Part shown: piece after piece, positions 19,747-29,009 of the stretch
Layout: each line of letters opens with the position of its first letter
How positions within the stretch are numbered: position 1 is the first letter of the stretch
NCBI RefSeq assembly: GCF_015207985.1
Contig: NZ_JADEVV010000018.1
Span: 1 to 64,000 of the forward strand
Reading direction: 5' to 3'
Length of the DNA: 64,000 nucleotides
From: Synechocystis salina LEGE 00031
GTDB lineage: Bacteria > Cyanobacteriota > Cyanobacteriia > Cyanobacteriales > Microcystaceae
Notes under the pieces: model-generated
Seen by the model: the letters and a program-made list of their open reading frames with translations, nothing else
What the model was told of the DNA's origin: nothing
The model's database searches: none
Made by a program: the position numbers and the translations under genes

Positions 19747-19967
19747 TCAGGCCAGGCTCCACAAATAAAATGAGGTTCGACGGTTAAATTCAGGCTTTTG
19801 ATGGACTGGCCAGTAATATTGGCGATCGCCCTGGTATTGATCCAACTAGCGGAATTGGGATCATAGACAGCGTGCCAAAGGTTGTCTCCCTGGGCCCAGA
19901 CCACATGGGTTATTCCAGCAAAGTCAGTGGTAATAGCGGAAAGACCGTTAGCAAGATTGAGGGTCAT
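19743..19967 (-). pseudogene. truncated paralogue of the giant protein's N-terminus
   Basis: A 74-residue frame begins MTLNLANGLSAITTDFAGIT and contains LWHAVYDPNSASW and GQSIKSLNL. These align with MSINLSNRLSAVVQDSAGTS, IWHAVYDPVSQTW and GQHIRSLNL at the start of the 4158-residue protein. After ~60 residues homology ends and the frame stops in an ATGA overlap with the giant gene's start. It is best read as the remnant of a tandem paralogue mostly deleted by recombination. If translated, it could couple translation into the giant gene. Confidence 0.65.
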
Positions 19968-20607
19968 ATTAACAATCTCCGCAGAAATTAAATTTTTAGA
20001 GGTGTAGATAATGCACCAATGATAGATTCACCTTTGTTAAAAATTGCATCGACTAAAGGCAAAAGAGATAAAAATTTACGTTTCAACCAAAAGGCTTAAC
20101 AGAGCAATAAATTACGCTTATAGCTAAATGAAATAATAATGTGTTTGAAAAGTTTTGCCCAATCCCTTGCTCAACAAGCATTTGGGCATGTGTTTATGGT
20201 AAACACTGAAAACCTTATCTAGTAAGGCATACAGTCCATTTTTCAAACAGGCTCTAAGGCAAAGATGCTCAAGATTAGTCAGGAAGTGCCTTTCATTTTC
20301 TAAAAGCTTCTTCAATCATGAATCTGCTGTTTTACATTTTATCAACCACTACAATGAGGAGTTAAGGTTGGCTTTATCTTGACTTCACTACATGAATAAC
20401 ACTACCACTTTTTACTAAGTAGATAATTTATAAAGTTTTGTTGTCAAAAACTTCTGGTGATTCATTTGAAAATTCCCTAACTAGACTAATAGAAGAGCGA
20501 TAAATCAGAGTAATGTTGGTTACCACAAAGATTGTCTTAGGAGCATTTTAGTTGGCTAGATTGATGGAAGAGGTGTAGTTGAATTGGTTATATTTTTTGA
20601 GCAAACT
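19968..20607. other. intergenic region upstream of the giant gene, with repeat copy 2
   Basis: This region holds the presumed promoter of the giant gene, repeat copy 2 (20138-20406), and a stretch (20407-20570) whose parts recur in the 23.75-24.0 kb gap. A minus-strand frame at 20124-20315 falls entirely within the repeat; I do not treat it as a gene. Confidence 0.6.
20138..20406 (+). repeat. flanking repeat, copy 2 (inverted block 20138-20254 + direct block 20257-20406)
   Basis: Partner of the repeat at 6829-7102. The block 20138-20254 is the reverse complement of 6829-6946, while 20257-20406 matches 6949-7102 in the same orientation (GCAAAGATGCTCAAGATT, TTTTCATTTTCTAAAA-type stretches). 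The two copies bracket the giant gene. Confidence 0.8.
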
Positions 20608-21792
20608 CTAACCCTGATTAAATTCATATAACAACCAAATTCCCACCCCCAAACCGACAAAATTGGGCAGCCAGGCCGCCAAGGTAGGGGAAATTAACCC
20701 AACAATGCCTAAGCTACCACTGAAAAATCCCAGTATGTAGTAGGCAAAAATGATCACAATGGTTAAACCAAAACCCGTAGCACGACTTATTCTTTGGGGC
20801 CTAGCTCCGATCGCCGAACCTACCACGGCAAAAACAATACAAACAAAAGGAAACGCTAATTTTTGTTCTGTTCTGACCTGAAAAAACTGAATTTTCTTTT
20901 CATCGCCAATCAATTTTAAAATTTTGATATAGTCCTGGGCTTCGGCAATGGTCATTTCGTAGGGATCCCGTCCCTGTCGGGCAAAATCAAAGGCGGACTT
21001 GGGCAGGGCAATTTGTTTATTCGTAAACGGAATCGCCTCTTGGTAATCCTCTGTTTCTGTGAGGCGGTAAAGAGTACCATGAAAGAAATCCCAGCGTTTA
21101 TTGTCGTTGTTCCAGGTGGCATTGTCGGAAAGTACAATATGTTTCAGATGATTTTCCGTCCACTGCAACACCGTCAGATTTTGCATTTCCTTGCCGTCAA
21201 ACTTTTCCGCATAAACTAAACTTTTTAACCGCCGTGCAGTTTGGCCATTCTCGAGCTTAATTTCTTCAAACTCAGGGTAAAAAACATCGCGATTTTGCCA
21301 AAAGGGATGCTCTTCATCGATGGATTCAATCAGGATACTGGTAGCTCGATAGTTGGCCACCGGCACTACCCATTCACTCAGCACAAAAGCCCACCCTGTT
21401 ACCAGCAAACTCAGCACCACCGCCGGCAAAATCAGACGGTATAAACTCACTCCACAACTGCGAATAGCAATAATTTCGCTATCTCCACTCAAACGACCAA
21501 AGGCCATCATTGTGGCTAGCATCACCGCCACTGGCAGGGAATAGGCGAGAAATTCCGGTACTTTGAGAAGTAGTACTTCTGCCGCTTTAGCTACCGGGAG
21601 ATTTTTCTCAACAATTTTGTTACCTAAATCGGACAAATTACCGATCGCCAGCCCCAAACTGGCCACCACCCCGACGCTGAATAAAAATGGGGGAATCAGT
21701 TGCCTGGCCACATAGCGGTCCATGAGGGAAATACGGGGCAAAAGATGGGGCCACTGCCCCAAGCTGGTCAAGGTTTTAGACAAGAACATCAC
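20608..21792 (-). CDS. LptF/LptG-family (YjgP/YjgQ) permease
   Basis: The 394-residue inner-membrane protein has three N-terminal membrane segments (FLFSVGVVASLGLAIG, PEFLAYSLPVAVMLATMMAF, LPAVVLSLLVTGWAFVLSEW), a ~150-residue periplasmic region, and three C-terminal segments (ending FVGLGVGIWLLYEF). This 3+3 layout and the start MDRYVARQLIPPFLFSV are typical of LptF/LptG, the permeases that with ATPase LptB extract lipopolysaccharide from the inner membrane. Which of the two it equals cannot be decided; cyanobacteria often have one such gene. It lies ~40 bp downstream of asnS on the same strand, so the two may share a transcript. Confidence 0.85.
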   Translation of the reverse strand: MMFLSKTLTSLGQWPHLLPRISLMDRYVARQLIPPFLFSVGVVASLGLAIGNLSDLGNKIVEKNLPVAKAAEVLLLKVPEFLAYSLPVAVMLATMMAFGRLSGDSEIIAIRSCGVSLYRLILPAVVLSLLVTGWAFVLSEWVVPVANYRATSILIESIDEEHPFWQNRDVFYPEFEEIKLENGQTARRLKSLVYAEKFDGKEMQNLTVLQWTENHLKHIVLSDNATWNNDNKRWDFFHGTLYRLTETEDYQEAIPFTNKQIALPKSAFDFARQGRDPYEMTIAEAQDYIKILKLIGDEKKIQFFQVRTEQKLAFPFVCIVFAVVGSAIGARPQRISRATGFGLTIVIIFAYYILGFFSGSLGIVGLISPTLAAWLPNFVGLGVGIWLLYEFNQG

Positions 21793-21832
21793 AGATTTTC
21801 AAGCTTCCCAATGGCTAAAATTCTTCAAGTCT

Positions 21833-23221
21833 TTAAAATTCCGCGTTCATGGGAGTGCGGGGGAAAGGGATCACATCCCGAATATTGGCCATGCCGGTCA
21901 TGAACTGGACAATGCGCTCAAAGCCTAAACCAAAGCCTGCATGGGGCACAGAACCGTAACGGCGTAGGTCAAGATACCACCATAGATCGCTTTCGGGAAC
22001 CCCTTGTTCCTGCATTCTTTGAGTTAATACGTCTAGTCGTTCTTCCCGCTGGGAACCACCGATAATTTCACCAATTTTGGGCGCTAAAATATCCATAGCG
22101 GCAACGGTTTTCCCATCCTCATTTAAGCGCATATAAAACGCCTTAATATCCTTGGGATAATCGGTCACAATGGTGGGTCTTTTGAACACAATTTCTGCCA
22201 AATATCGCTCATGTTCTGACTGTAAATCCACTCCCCAAGCGACGGGATATTCAAACTTTTGCTCCGCTTTTTCCAGCAGTTGAATTGCCTCGGTGTAGGT
22301 CAGCCAAGCAAATTCGTTGTTAATGATATTGTCCGCTGTGGCCAGCACTGTGTTGTCAATGCGCTGGTCAAAAAATTCCATATCCTCTGGGCATTTTTCC
22401 AGCACAAATTTGAAAATGTATTTCAGAAATTCCTCCGCCCATTGGCGATCGCCTTCTAGGTCACAAAAGGCCATTTCTGGTTCCACCATCCAAAATTCGG
22501 CTAGGTGGCGGGACGTATTGGAATTTTCGGCCCGAAAGGTGGGGCCAAAAGTGTAGACATTCTGGAATGCCAGGGCCATCACCTCCGCTTCCAATTGTCC
22601 ACTCACTGTTAAATAAGCTTGTTTACCAAAAAAGTCTTCGCTGTAATCAATACCATGATCACTTTTGGGCACCTTCTGTAAATCTAAGGTGGTGACATTG
22701 AATAAATCCCCTGCCCCCTCACAGTCACTGGCGGTAATGATCGGAGTATGGACCCAGAGAAAACCCCTCTCCTGAAAAAATTGGTGAATGGCGGTGGCAC
22801 AGGCGTTACGCACCCTCATAACTGCGCCGATGGTATTGGTGCGGGGCCGCAGGTGACCAATGGTCCGCAAAAATTCAAAGCTGTGGCGTTTTTTCTGGAG
22901 GGGATAACTGCTAGGGTCTGCTCCCCCCAACAATTCCAGTTTGGCTACCTTTAACTCCACCCGTTGTCCTTTTCCTGGTGAAGGGGCCAATTTTCCTTCC
23001 ACCACCACCGCTGCTCCTGTCTGCAATTGGGATAACAGGCGATCGTAGTCCGTCAAATTCCCATCAAGCACCACTTGGAGGTTAGCCAAGCTAGAGCCGT
23101 CATTAACTTCCACAAAACTAAAATCCTTGAGGGTTCGTTTAGTGCGTAACCACCCTTGAACCATTACTTGGTCATCGGCCTGACCATGGCGGAGAACTTC
23201 AATAATGCGGCGTTTGTTCAT
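21833..23221 (-). CDS. asnS: asparaginyl-tRNA synthetase
   Basis: The 462-residue class IIb synthetase charges tRNA-Asn with asparagine. An N-terminal OB-fold ([20 protein letters not shown]) is followed by the catalytic core with motif 2 ([20 protein letters not shown]) and motif 3 ([15 protein letters not shown]). The start at 23221 ([14 protein letters not shown]) gives the family's usual length; the longer frame to 23380 adds a non-conserved leader. It is transcribed away from the tRNA-Tyr/tRNA-Thr pair. Confidence 0.95.
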   Translation of the reverse strand: MNKRRIIEVLRHGQADDQVMVQGWLRTKRTLKDFSFVEVNDGSSLANLQVVLDGNLTDYDRLLSQLQTGAAVVVEGKLAPSPGKGQRVELKVAKLELLGGADPSSYPLQKKRHSFEFLRTIGHLRPRTNTIGAVMRVRNACATAIHQFFQERGFLWVHTPIITASDCEGAGDLFNVTTLDLQKVPKSDHGIDYSEDFFGKQAYLTVSGQLEAEVMALAFQNVYTFGPTFRAENSNTSRHLAEFWMVEPEMAFCDLEGDRQWAEEFLKYIFKFVLEKCPEDMEFFDQRIDNTVLATADNIINNEFAWLTYTEAIQLLEKAEQKFEYPVAWGVDLQSEHERYLAEIVFKRPTIVTDYPKDIKAFYMRLNEDGKTVAAMDILAPKIGEIIGGSQREERLDVLTQRMQEQGVPESDLWWYLDLRRYGSVPHAGFGLGFERIVQFMTGMANIRDVIPFPRTPMNAEF

Positions 23222-23413
23222 AAACCCCAAAGGAGTAGAGATAGAGGGACAGTGGGTGCCACTATTAAACCACGGCACCGAGCCACTCCCAGGGTAACCA
23301 ATCCCGGCTGGGGAAGCGATGCGCAGCAAACCAGACAAAAATCTGACCAACCCAGAAAAAAATATTTTGACCATCAACAATTAGGTGTTATGATGGCTAA
23401 TCGTGAAAGCAAT

Positions 23414-23495
23414 GGGTCGATGCCCGAGTGGTTAATGGGGGCGGACTGTAAATCCGCTGGCTATGCCTACGCTGGTTCAAATCCAGCTCGGCCCA
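23414..23495 (+). tRNA. tRNA-Tyr (GTA)
   Basis: Eighty-two nucleotides fold as a cloverleaf with a long class II variable arm. Acceptor GGGTCGA pairs with TCGGCCC (one T-G pair), the anticodon loop is CTGTAAA with anticodon GTA, and the T arm contains GGTTCAAATCC. CCA is not encoded. Confidence 0.95.
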
Positions 23496-23503
23496 TCCCT
23501 TTT

Positions 23504-23575
23504 GCCCTTGTAGCTCAGTGGTAGAGCACACCCTTGGTAAGGGTGAGGTCACGAGTTCAATCCTCGTCAAGGGCT
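23504..23575 (+). tRNA. tRNA-Thr (GGT)
   Basis: Seventy-two nucleotides: acceptor GCCCTTG pairs with CAAGGGC, D arm AGCTCAGTGGTAGAGC, anticodon loop TTGGTAA (anticodon GGT), T arm GAGTTCAATCCTC. Only 8 bp separate it from tRNA-Tyr, so they are surely co-transcribed. CCA is not encoded. Confidence 0.95.
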
Positions 23576-24232
23576 TTCCAAGCTTAACTATTAAATCTGT
23601 TCCCTGGCGATCAGTAACTGATACTGATCGTTTTCGCTGTTGATTACTTTCATGGGGACTTAAGACTAAGGTGAGATTTCCCCAGACACTAGTACAAAAT
23701 AAAAACTTTTTTTAGTCTTTAATTAGGTTACCTCTCTTTTTTCATTGATCAGTCTAGTCAGCAAATTTTCAAATGAATCGCCAGAAGTCTTTGATAGCAG
23801 GGTTTTTAAGATGTGTACTTAATAAAAAATCTTGCCCTTGTATTTCACGTTGGAAGAATCCTGAATTTCTATTCTAGTAAGGGTTTTATGGAATAAAGTC
23901 AAACGATTGTCTTCCAGACTCAGGAAAGAGCGATAAAAATCAGAGGTGTTGAACGACAATGCTTGGGTTTACCGTTACAAATATCTAGATTGATAATGAT
24001 TCGGACGTGCATAGTATTTGTGTTCTTCAGAAAATTGTTCTATTTCATGTCGGCGATCGCCTAAAAAACAGCTTAGCAAGTACATAAAATTTACCGAATG
24101 GAACTTTGGTGATCATAAAAAACCTACTGGTCCACCAGTTTCCAAAAGTTAAGAAATTTTAACTCCCCATTTTTGCGTCAATTATGAGACGATAATGAAA
24201 AATGAAATGATCATGAAATGACCGTTATCACT
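23576..24232. other. intergenic region before mntCAB
   Basis: About 650 bp without a convincing gene. The part at 23750-23830 resembles the reverse complement of 20407-20490, and 23925-23995 resembles 20485-20565 in direct orientation, so it contains worn copies of a dispersed repeat. The last ~100 bp should hold the mntC promoter, with two inverted repeats (24126-24139 and 24148-24163). Confidence 0.6.
24126..24163 (+). promoter_or_regulatory. candidate operator(s) of mntCAB
   Basis: Two dyads lie ~70-105 bp before mntC: ACTGG-TCCA-CCAGT (24126-24139) and GTTAA-GAAATT-TTAAC (24148-24163). In Synechocystis mntCAB is repressed under manganese sufficiency by the ManS/ManR two-component system, so a ManR site is expected here. 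Assignment of these dyads to ManR is inference. Confidence 0.4.
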
Positions 24233-25225
24233 ATGGCAATATCATTTGCTTCCCGGGGAGGACTGCTGGCATCTGGTTTGGCGATCGTTTTTTGGCTGAC
24301 CGGCTGTGGGACAGCGGAAGTCACTACATCCAATGCTCCCAGGGAAGAGGTGACAGAAGTAACCACCGAAGTCCAAGCGGAAAACGAAGGGAAAAAGAAA
24401 GTTTTAACCACCTTCACCGTGCTGGCCGACATGGCCCAGAATGTTGCCGGAGATAAGTTAGTGGTGGAATCCATCACTCGCATTGGTGCAGAAATCCACG
24501 GTTATGAGCCGACTCCCAGTGACATTGTCAAAGCTCAGGACGCAGACTTAATCCTTTACAACGGCATGAATCTGGAGCGTTGGTTCGAGCAATTTTTGGG
24601 CAATGTCAAGGATGTGCCCTCTGTGGTGCTAACGGAAGGTATTGAACCGATTCCCATTGCCGAAGGTCCCTATACCGATAAACCCAATCCCCACGCCTGG
24701 ATGTCCCCCCGTAATGCCCTGGTCTATGTGGAAAATATCCGCCAAGCCTTCGTCGAACTTGACCCGGACAATGCCGAATATTACAACGCCAATGCGGCGG
24801 CCTATAGCGAGCAGTTAAAGGCGATCGATACCCAACTGGCATCCGATTTAGAACAGGTGCCCGCCAAGCAGAGATTTTTGGTCAGTTGTGAAGGGGCGTT
24901 TTCTTACCTGGCCAGGGACTATGGCATGGAAGAGATTTACATGTGGCCAATCAATGCCGAACAACAGTTCACCCCCAAACAGGTGCAAACCGTGATTGAG
25001 GAAGTGAAAACCAATGACGTACCAACAATCTTTTGTGAAAGCACCGTCAGTGACAAGGGCCAAAAACAGGTAGCCCAGGCAACCGGCGCTCGCTTTGGCG
25101 GCAATCTCTATGTTGATTCCCTTTCCACAGAGGAAGGCCCTGTACCCACCTTTTTGGATTTGTTGGAATATGATGCCCGGGTGATTGCCAACGGTCTTTT
25201 GGCCGGTGCCAATGCCAAACAATGA
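24233..25225 (+). CDS. mntC: manganese-binding lipoprotein of the Mn ABC transporter
   Basis: A 330-residue cluster A-I substrate-binding protein anchored by a lipobox (FWLTGC). Starting at 24233 (MAISFASRGG), metal ligands fall at His89 (EIHGYE), His154 (NPHAWM), Glu220 (CEGAF) and Asp295 (YVDSLS), and the cysteine pair at 219 and 268; this is the numbering known for Synechocystis MntC and supports this start over the ATG at 24218. It captures Mn2+ in the periplasm for MntA/MntB, feeding the photosystem II manganese cluster. First gene of mntCAB. Confidence 0.95.
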   Translation: MAISFASRGGLLASGLAIVFWLTGCGTAEVTTSNAPREEVTEVTTEVQAENEGKKKVLTTFTVLADMAQNVAGDKLVVESITRIGAEIHGYEPTPSDIVKAQDADLILYNGMNLERWFEQFLGNVKDVPSVVLTEGIEPIPIAEGPYTDKPNPHAWMSPRNALVYVENIRQAFVELDPDNAEYYNANAAAYSEQLKAIDTQLASDLEQVPAKQRFLVSCEGAFSYLARDYGMEEIYMWPINAEQQFTPKQVQTVIEEVKTNDVPTIFCESTVSDKGQKQVAQATGARFGGNLYVDSLSTEEGPVPTFLDLLEYDARVIANGLLAGANAKQ

Positions 25226-25321
25226 CAAAAGTTTTGCCTTCTATTCGGTGTTGAGTTTTTCTTAATCAACCCAACTCAATGTTGACGATTGACCGCTCCC
25301 TAAAACCTGAACCCCTCTTTT

Positions 25322-26107
25322 GTGATGCCAACCACTCTCCCCCGTCTCGATATATCCGTTGATAGCGTCAGCGTTACCTATAACAACGCTCGTTTGGCCC
25401 TTTACAATGCCACCTGCACCGTTGAACCTGGTACCATTACTGCCCTAGTGGGCCCCAATGGCAGTGGTAAATCGACTCTGTTCAAATCCATTATGGGGTT
25501 TTTGCAACCGAGTCAGGGACGGGTTCGCATCGGTGGTTTTCCGGTGCAAAAGGCCCAAAAACAACAGTTGATGGCCTACGTTCCCCAGGCTGATGAAGTG
25601 GATTGGAACTTTCCGGTCAGTGTGTTTGATGTGGTGATGATGGGGCGCTATGGCCATATGAATGTGCTACGTATTCCCAGCCCCAAAGACCGTCGCTTGG
25701 TGATGGAAAGTCTAGAGCGGGTGGGCATGGTGAAATACCGCGATCGCCAAATTGGGGAACTTTCCGGCGGTCAAAAGAAACGGGCATTTTTGGCCCGGGC
25801 CTTGGCCCAGGAAGGCAAGGTAATTCTACTAGATGAGCCCTTTACCGGGGTTGACGTGAAAACGGAAAAGGGGATGATCGACTTATTGATGCAACTGCGG
25901 GATGAGGGCCACACCATTCTGATTTCTACCCATGATTTAGCTTCCATTTCCACCTTCTGTGACCACACTATTCTGCTCAACCGCACCATTTTGGCCCAGG
26001 GGAAAACCGAGGAAACCTTCACCAAAGAAAATTTAGAATTGACCTTTGGCGGGCTACCAGTGATGAGCCTGAATCAGATGTTTGAAACGACAGAGGTAGA
26101 TGCGTGA
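25322..26107 (+). CDS. mntA: Mn ABC transporter ATP-binding protein
   Basis: The 261-residue ABC ATPase has Walker A (GPNGSGKST), Q-loop ([13 protein letters not shown]), signature (LSGGQKKR), Walker B ([10 protein letters not shown]) and the switch His (STHD). It powers manganese import with MntB and MntC. It starts ~95 bp after mntC, and its stop overlaps the GTG start of mntB, so the two are translationally linked. Confidence 0.95.
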   Translation: MMPTTLPRLDISVDSVSVTYNNARLALYNATCTVEPGTITALVGPNGSGKSTLFKSIMGFLQPSQGRVRIGGFPVQKAQKQQLMAYVPQADEVDWNFPVSVFDVVMMGRYGHMNVLRIPSPKDRRLVMESLERVGMVKYRDRQIGELSGGQKKRAFLARALAQEGKVILLDEPFTGVDVKTEKGMIDLLMQLRDEGHTILISTHDLASISTFCDHTILLNRTILAQGKTEETFTKENLELTFGGLPVMSLNQMFETTEVDA

Positions 26108-27024
26108 GTCAGTTAGTGGTGGCCTTTTCTTTTTGGAATTGGTTGGTGGAGCCTTTGCAATATGGGTTTTTGATCCGGGCAATTTGGGTGAGTGCCTTTG
26201 TCGGCCTGGTGTGTGCGGTGCTTTCCTGTTACATCACCCTCAAAGGTTGGTCCCTAATGGGAGATGCCATTTCCCATGCGGTGGTCCCCGGTGTGGTGCT
26301 GGCCTATGCCCTGAATATTCCCTTTGCCATTGGGGCTTTTACCTTTGGCTTTGGGGCAACGGTGGCGATCGGTTACGTCAAGTCTAAAACGCGGTTAAAG
26401 GAGGATGCCGTCATTGGCATTGTCTTTACGGGATTTTTTGCCCTTGGCCTAGTGTTGGTGACTAAAATTTCCAGCAATGTTGACCTGTTCCATATTCTGT
26501 TTGGCAATGTGCTGGGTATTTCTCAACAAGACATTATTCAAACTCTGATCGCCGGATCCATCACTCTGATAGTGATTTTGTTGCGCCGCAAGGATCTTCT
26601 GTTGTTTTGTTTTGATCCGAACCATGCCAAGGCGATCGGTCTGCGCACCCAGGTGATGTATTACACGCTGTTGTCGGTTCTGGCCCTTACCATTGTGGCT
26701 GCCTTGCAAACGGCGGGGATTATTTTAGTAATTTCTATGCTGGTCACACCAGGTTCCATTGGCTATCTACTCAGTGATCGCTTTGACCATATGCTGTGGT
26801 ACTCCGTCGCCAGCAGTGTCCTATCCTGTGTGCTCGGCACCTATTTGAGCTATCACTTTGACGTCTCGACGGGGGGCATGATTGTCGTCCTGCTGACAAC
26901 GCTGTTTGTCATAACCATGATTTGTGCGCCTAAGTATGGCATTTTGGCCCAGGAATGGCGCAAGCGGTCAGGGCAAAATCCGGAAGACGATCACAATCAG
27001 ACTGTAGTGGTGGATCAAGCCTAG
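26104..27024 (+). CDS. mntB: Mn ABC transporter permease
   Basis: The 306-residue ABC-3-type permease has about eight membrane segments and the family stretches [17 protein letters not shown] and [20 protein letters not shown]. It forms the membrane channel for Mn2+. Start is GTG at 26104, overlapping the mntA stop (GTGA). It is the last core gene before the accessory island; sequence character changes ~80 bp downstream. Confidence 0.93.
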   Translation: MSQLVVAFSFWNWLVEPLQYGFLIRAIWVSAFVGLVCAVLSCYITLKGWSLMGDAISHAVVPGVVLAYALNIPFAIGAFTFGFGATVAIGYVKSKTRLKEDAVIGIVFTGFFALGLVLVTKISSNVDLFHILFGNVLGISQQDIIQTLIAGSITLIVILLRRKDLLLFCFDPNHAKAIGLRTQVMYYTLLSVLALTIVAALQTAGIILVISMLVTPGSIGYLLSDRFDHMLWYSVASSVLSCVLGTYLSYHFDVSTGGMIVVLLTTLFVITMICAPKYGILAQEWRKRSGQNPEDDHNQTVVVDQA

Positions 27025-27104
27025 TTGGTTGGTATCACCACAATAATGATGACGTCCCCTTATAAACCCTTTGAGGTCAAACAATTAACCTAAATTTATT
27101 TCCC

Positions 27105-27560
27105 ATGAAATCACCGCCGCGTTTACCCAAAGCACGGTTATTTTTTCCTTGCGCTTTCATATCCCTCAGTCTGACGGAAGAGGGATACAAGCGGCGGGGG
27201 TTGGAAAAGGGGCAGCGCTAGGAGGCGCTGGAGACGGATAGCCACAGCAATGGGCTGATGCTGCGGGGGCAATTTAGGGCCGCGTTGAATGCGGATCCAG
27301 CTCAGATTCGGCGGAAGTCGGTGTATAAGGTGGAGGAGATGGAGATTGCAGTGGGCGAAATAGCCTGAGGTGGATGCGCAATGACGATCCCTTGGGGCGA
27401 CGCAATGGCCAGGAGTTTGAGGTGGTGGGGCTGGAGAATGGTCAAGTGATGATTCGCTGGGAGCGGGGAGAATTGAGATCCGCCTCACCCCTTCGTCTCA
27501 GGCTCCGCCACAGCCACTGGATCAGCTCTCGCTCGGGTAAACAAACGAGGCTTTACTAAT
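27105..27560 (+). pseudogene. decayed C-terminal part of a MobF-type conjugative relaxase
   Basis: The conceptual translation reads EEGYKRRGLEKGQR, a TAG stop (27220-27222), then ALNADPAQIRRKSVYKVEE and MEIAVGEIA. A frame change near 27365 continues with LRWMRNDDPLGRRNGQEFEV and VGLENGQVMIRWERGE. This order (YKR...KGQ / DPA...RKSVY / EIAVG..LRW.RND...NG.EF.V) is that of the C-terminal helicase region of TraI/TrwC-type relaxases from cyanobacterial plasmids. There is no start or N-terminal relaxase domain, and degenerate sequence continues to ~27760. It is a relic of a conjugative element at the left edge of the island. Confidence 0.55.
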
Positions 27561-27809
27561 TCCGAAGTGAGCGAGCATTGCTTCCTCTAGGGCAAGCGTT
27601 GGGTGCGGGGTCACCGCATCTATGTCATGGTCATAGCGACCGAGAGGGGCTTGATAGCCCATAAAACTTCGATCACACTGTGCGACGGCAGATGCAGAAG
27701 GAGGTCAGCCCTCGAGTGGCCTTTTTTGTCAATCAGCAGGCATACCCCGCTTGAGAGCTAAGTCAATGTAAATACAATAAGAGCAGCATACTCAACAAGA
27801 ACTCTAGTT

Positions 27810-28028
27810 TCAGCGCATATTGACTACTTCCGAAGCGCTTCGCTGTTTTCGGCGTTCTTGCAAAGACTTATCAATTAGTTTTGCAACCAGCCAAGAGACA
27901 GATCGTTCATCTGTCTGTGCCCACTCCTCCAGTTCTTGCTTTAACTCTGGAGGAACGTAAGCAACCACTCGCTCCAAGTCTGTTTTGCCACCCATTTTGA
28001 GTTTCACTTCTGGTTTTCTTGCTTCCAA
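27810..28028 (-). CDS. ribbon-helix-helix (CopG-like) DNA-binding protein
   Basis: The 72-residue protein contains DLERVVAYVPPELKQELEEW, DERSVSWLVAKLIDKSLQER and a basic tail, the beta-strand/helix/helix plan of RHH repressors. Such small proteins act in plasmid copy control, antitoxins or autoregulated operons. No toxin-like partner is adjacent; the divergent neighbour is a methionine aminopeptidase. An inverted repeat in the intervening region (28058-28088) is a natural operator candidate. Confidence 0.7.
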   Translation of the reverse strand: MEARKPEVKLKMGGKTDLERVVAYVPPELKQELEEWAQTDERSVSWLVAKLIDKSLQERRKQRSASEVVNMR

Positions 28029-28057
28029 GATACCAGTAATAGCCTAGCCTGTGTTGT

Positions 28058-28088
28058 GCTATGCCGCGCTGTGCTAGCATGGCATAGC
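28058..28088. promoter_or_regulatory. inverted repeat between the RHH gene and map, candidate operator
   Basis: GCTATGCC and GGCATAGC form perfect 8-bp arms 15 bp apart, with repeated TGTGCT/TGTTGTGCT words around them. It sits in the short divergent region, so it could be bound by the RHH protein and control both directions. A cruciform or terminator role is also possible. Confidence 0.45.
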
Positions 28089-28110
28089 GCGATTAATCAA
28101 GGCCTCATCT

Positions 28111-28935
28111 ATGAACCGTCAAAATTTGCTCTCAATCGCCGGAGATCTTGTCCAACCAAAAGTCAATCCCGGACTCGTCTTGCTTTCGAGTAGAGAATTA
28201 GACAAGATGCGGCGGGTTGGGCAACTTGCGGCGAATCTCCTCAACCATCTTGAATCAATGGTGCAACCCGGAGTGAGTACGCAAACTCTAAACGACGAGG
28301 CGACGAGTTGGATGCAATCTCATAGGGCAATCAGTGCCACGCTTGGCTACGCACCTCCTGGTCATCCTCCATTCACAGGTTCAATTTGCACCAGTGTTAA
28401 TGAGGTGGTTTGTCACGGAATTCCGAATCCAAAGCAAATCCTTAAAGACGGAGATATTATCAATATCGATGTGACGCCACGCTTAGACGGTTACCATGGC
28501 GACACGTCTAAAACATTCTTGGTTGGTAATGTATCCGCAACAGCGTGGAAGCTGGTTGAAGCCACTCAAGAATCGATGATGCGAGGAATTGCTGAAATCA
28601 AGCCCGGGGCAAGAATTGGTGATATTGGCGCTGCAATTCAAGCCTATGCCGAGGCGAAGGGATTCTCAGTTGTTCGAGATATGGTTGGGCATGGCATTGG
28701 CAGGCAAATGCATACAGAGCTTCAAATTCCTCACTATGGTCAGCGGGGCAGTGGGCTAAAGCTGCGTCCAGGAATGGCTTTTACGGTTGAACCGATGCTA
28801 AATGAAGGAACGAGTATTCTTAAGTTTCTTGCAGATCGTTGGACTGTGATTACAAAAGACAAGAAACTTTCAGCTCAGTTTGAACACACCGTTGCTGTGA
28901 CTGAGGAAGGGGTAGAAATTCTGACTCTTCCTTGA
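28111..28935 (+). CDS. map: type I methionine aminopeptidase
   Basis: The 274-residue enzyme removes the initiator methionine from nascent proteins. The five metal ligands are visible: Asp120 (NIDVT), Asp131 (HGDTS), His194 (VGHGIG), Glu227 (VEPML) and Glu258 (FEHTV); His102 (VCHGIP) is the substrate-contacting residue. The N-terminal ~25 residues are an extension before the core. It lies in the accessory island, so it is probably an extra map copy (inference). Confidence 0.9.
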   Translation: MNRQNLLSIAGDLVQPKVNPGLVLLSSRELDKMRRVGQLAANLLNHLESMVQPGVSTQTLNDEATSWMQSHRAISATLGYAPPGHPPFTGSICTSVNEVVCHGIPNPKQILKDGDIINIDVTPRLDGYHGDTSKTFLVGNVSATAWKLVEATQESMMRGIAEIKPGARIGDIGAAIQAYAEAKGFSVVRDMVGHGIGRQMHTELQIPHYGQRGSGLKLRPGMAFTVEPMLNEGTSILKFLADRWTVITKDKKLSAQFEHTVAVTEEGVEILTLP

Positions 28936-29009
28936 ATTTCAAGACACAACTCCTTATTTATTCCTTGAGAGAGAAGTACAATATTGCTCTAAAGATAAAC
29001 CGCTGCTCA

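Noticed and set aside
20124-20315. 63-codon minus-strand frame starting MKKLLENERHFL
   Set aside because: It falls within a dispersed repeat copy and is not maintained as one frame in the other copy.
27000-27200. Search for a left attachment site copied from the tRNA-Pro 3' end
   Set aside because: No stretch resembling GGATTCGAACCTGC was found near the left edge of the island by eye, so no attL is claimed.
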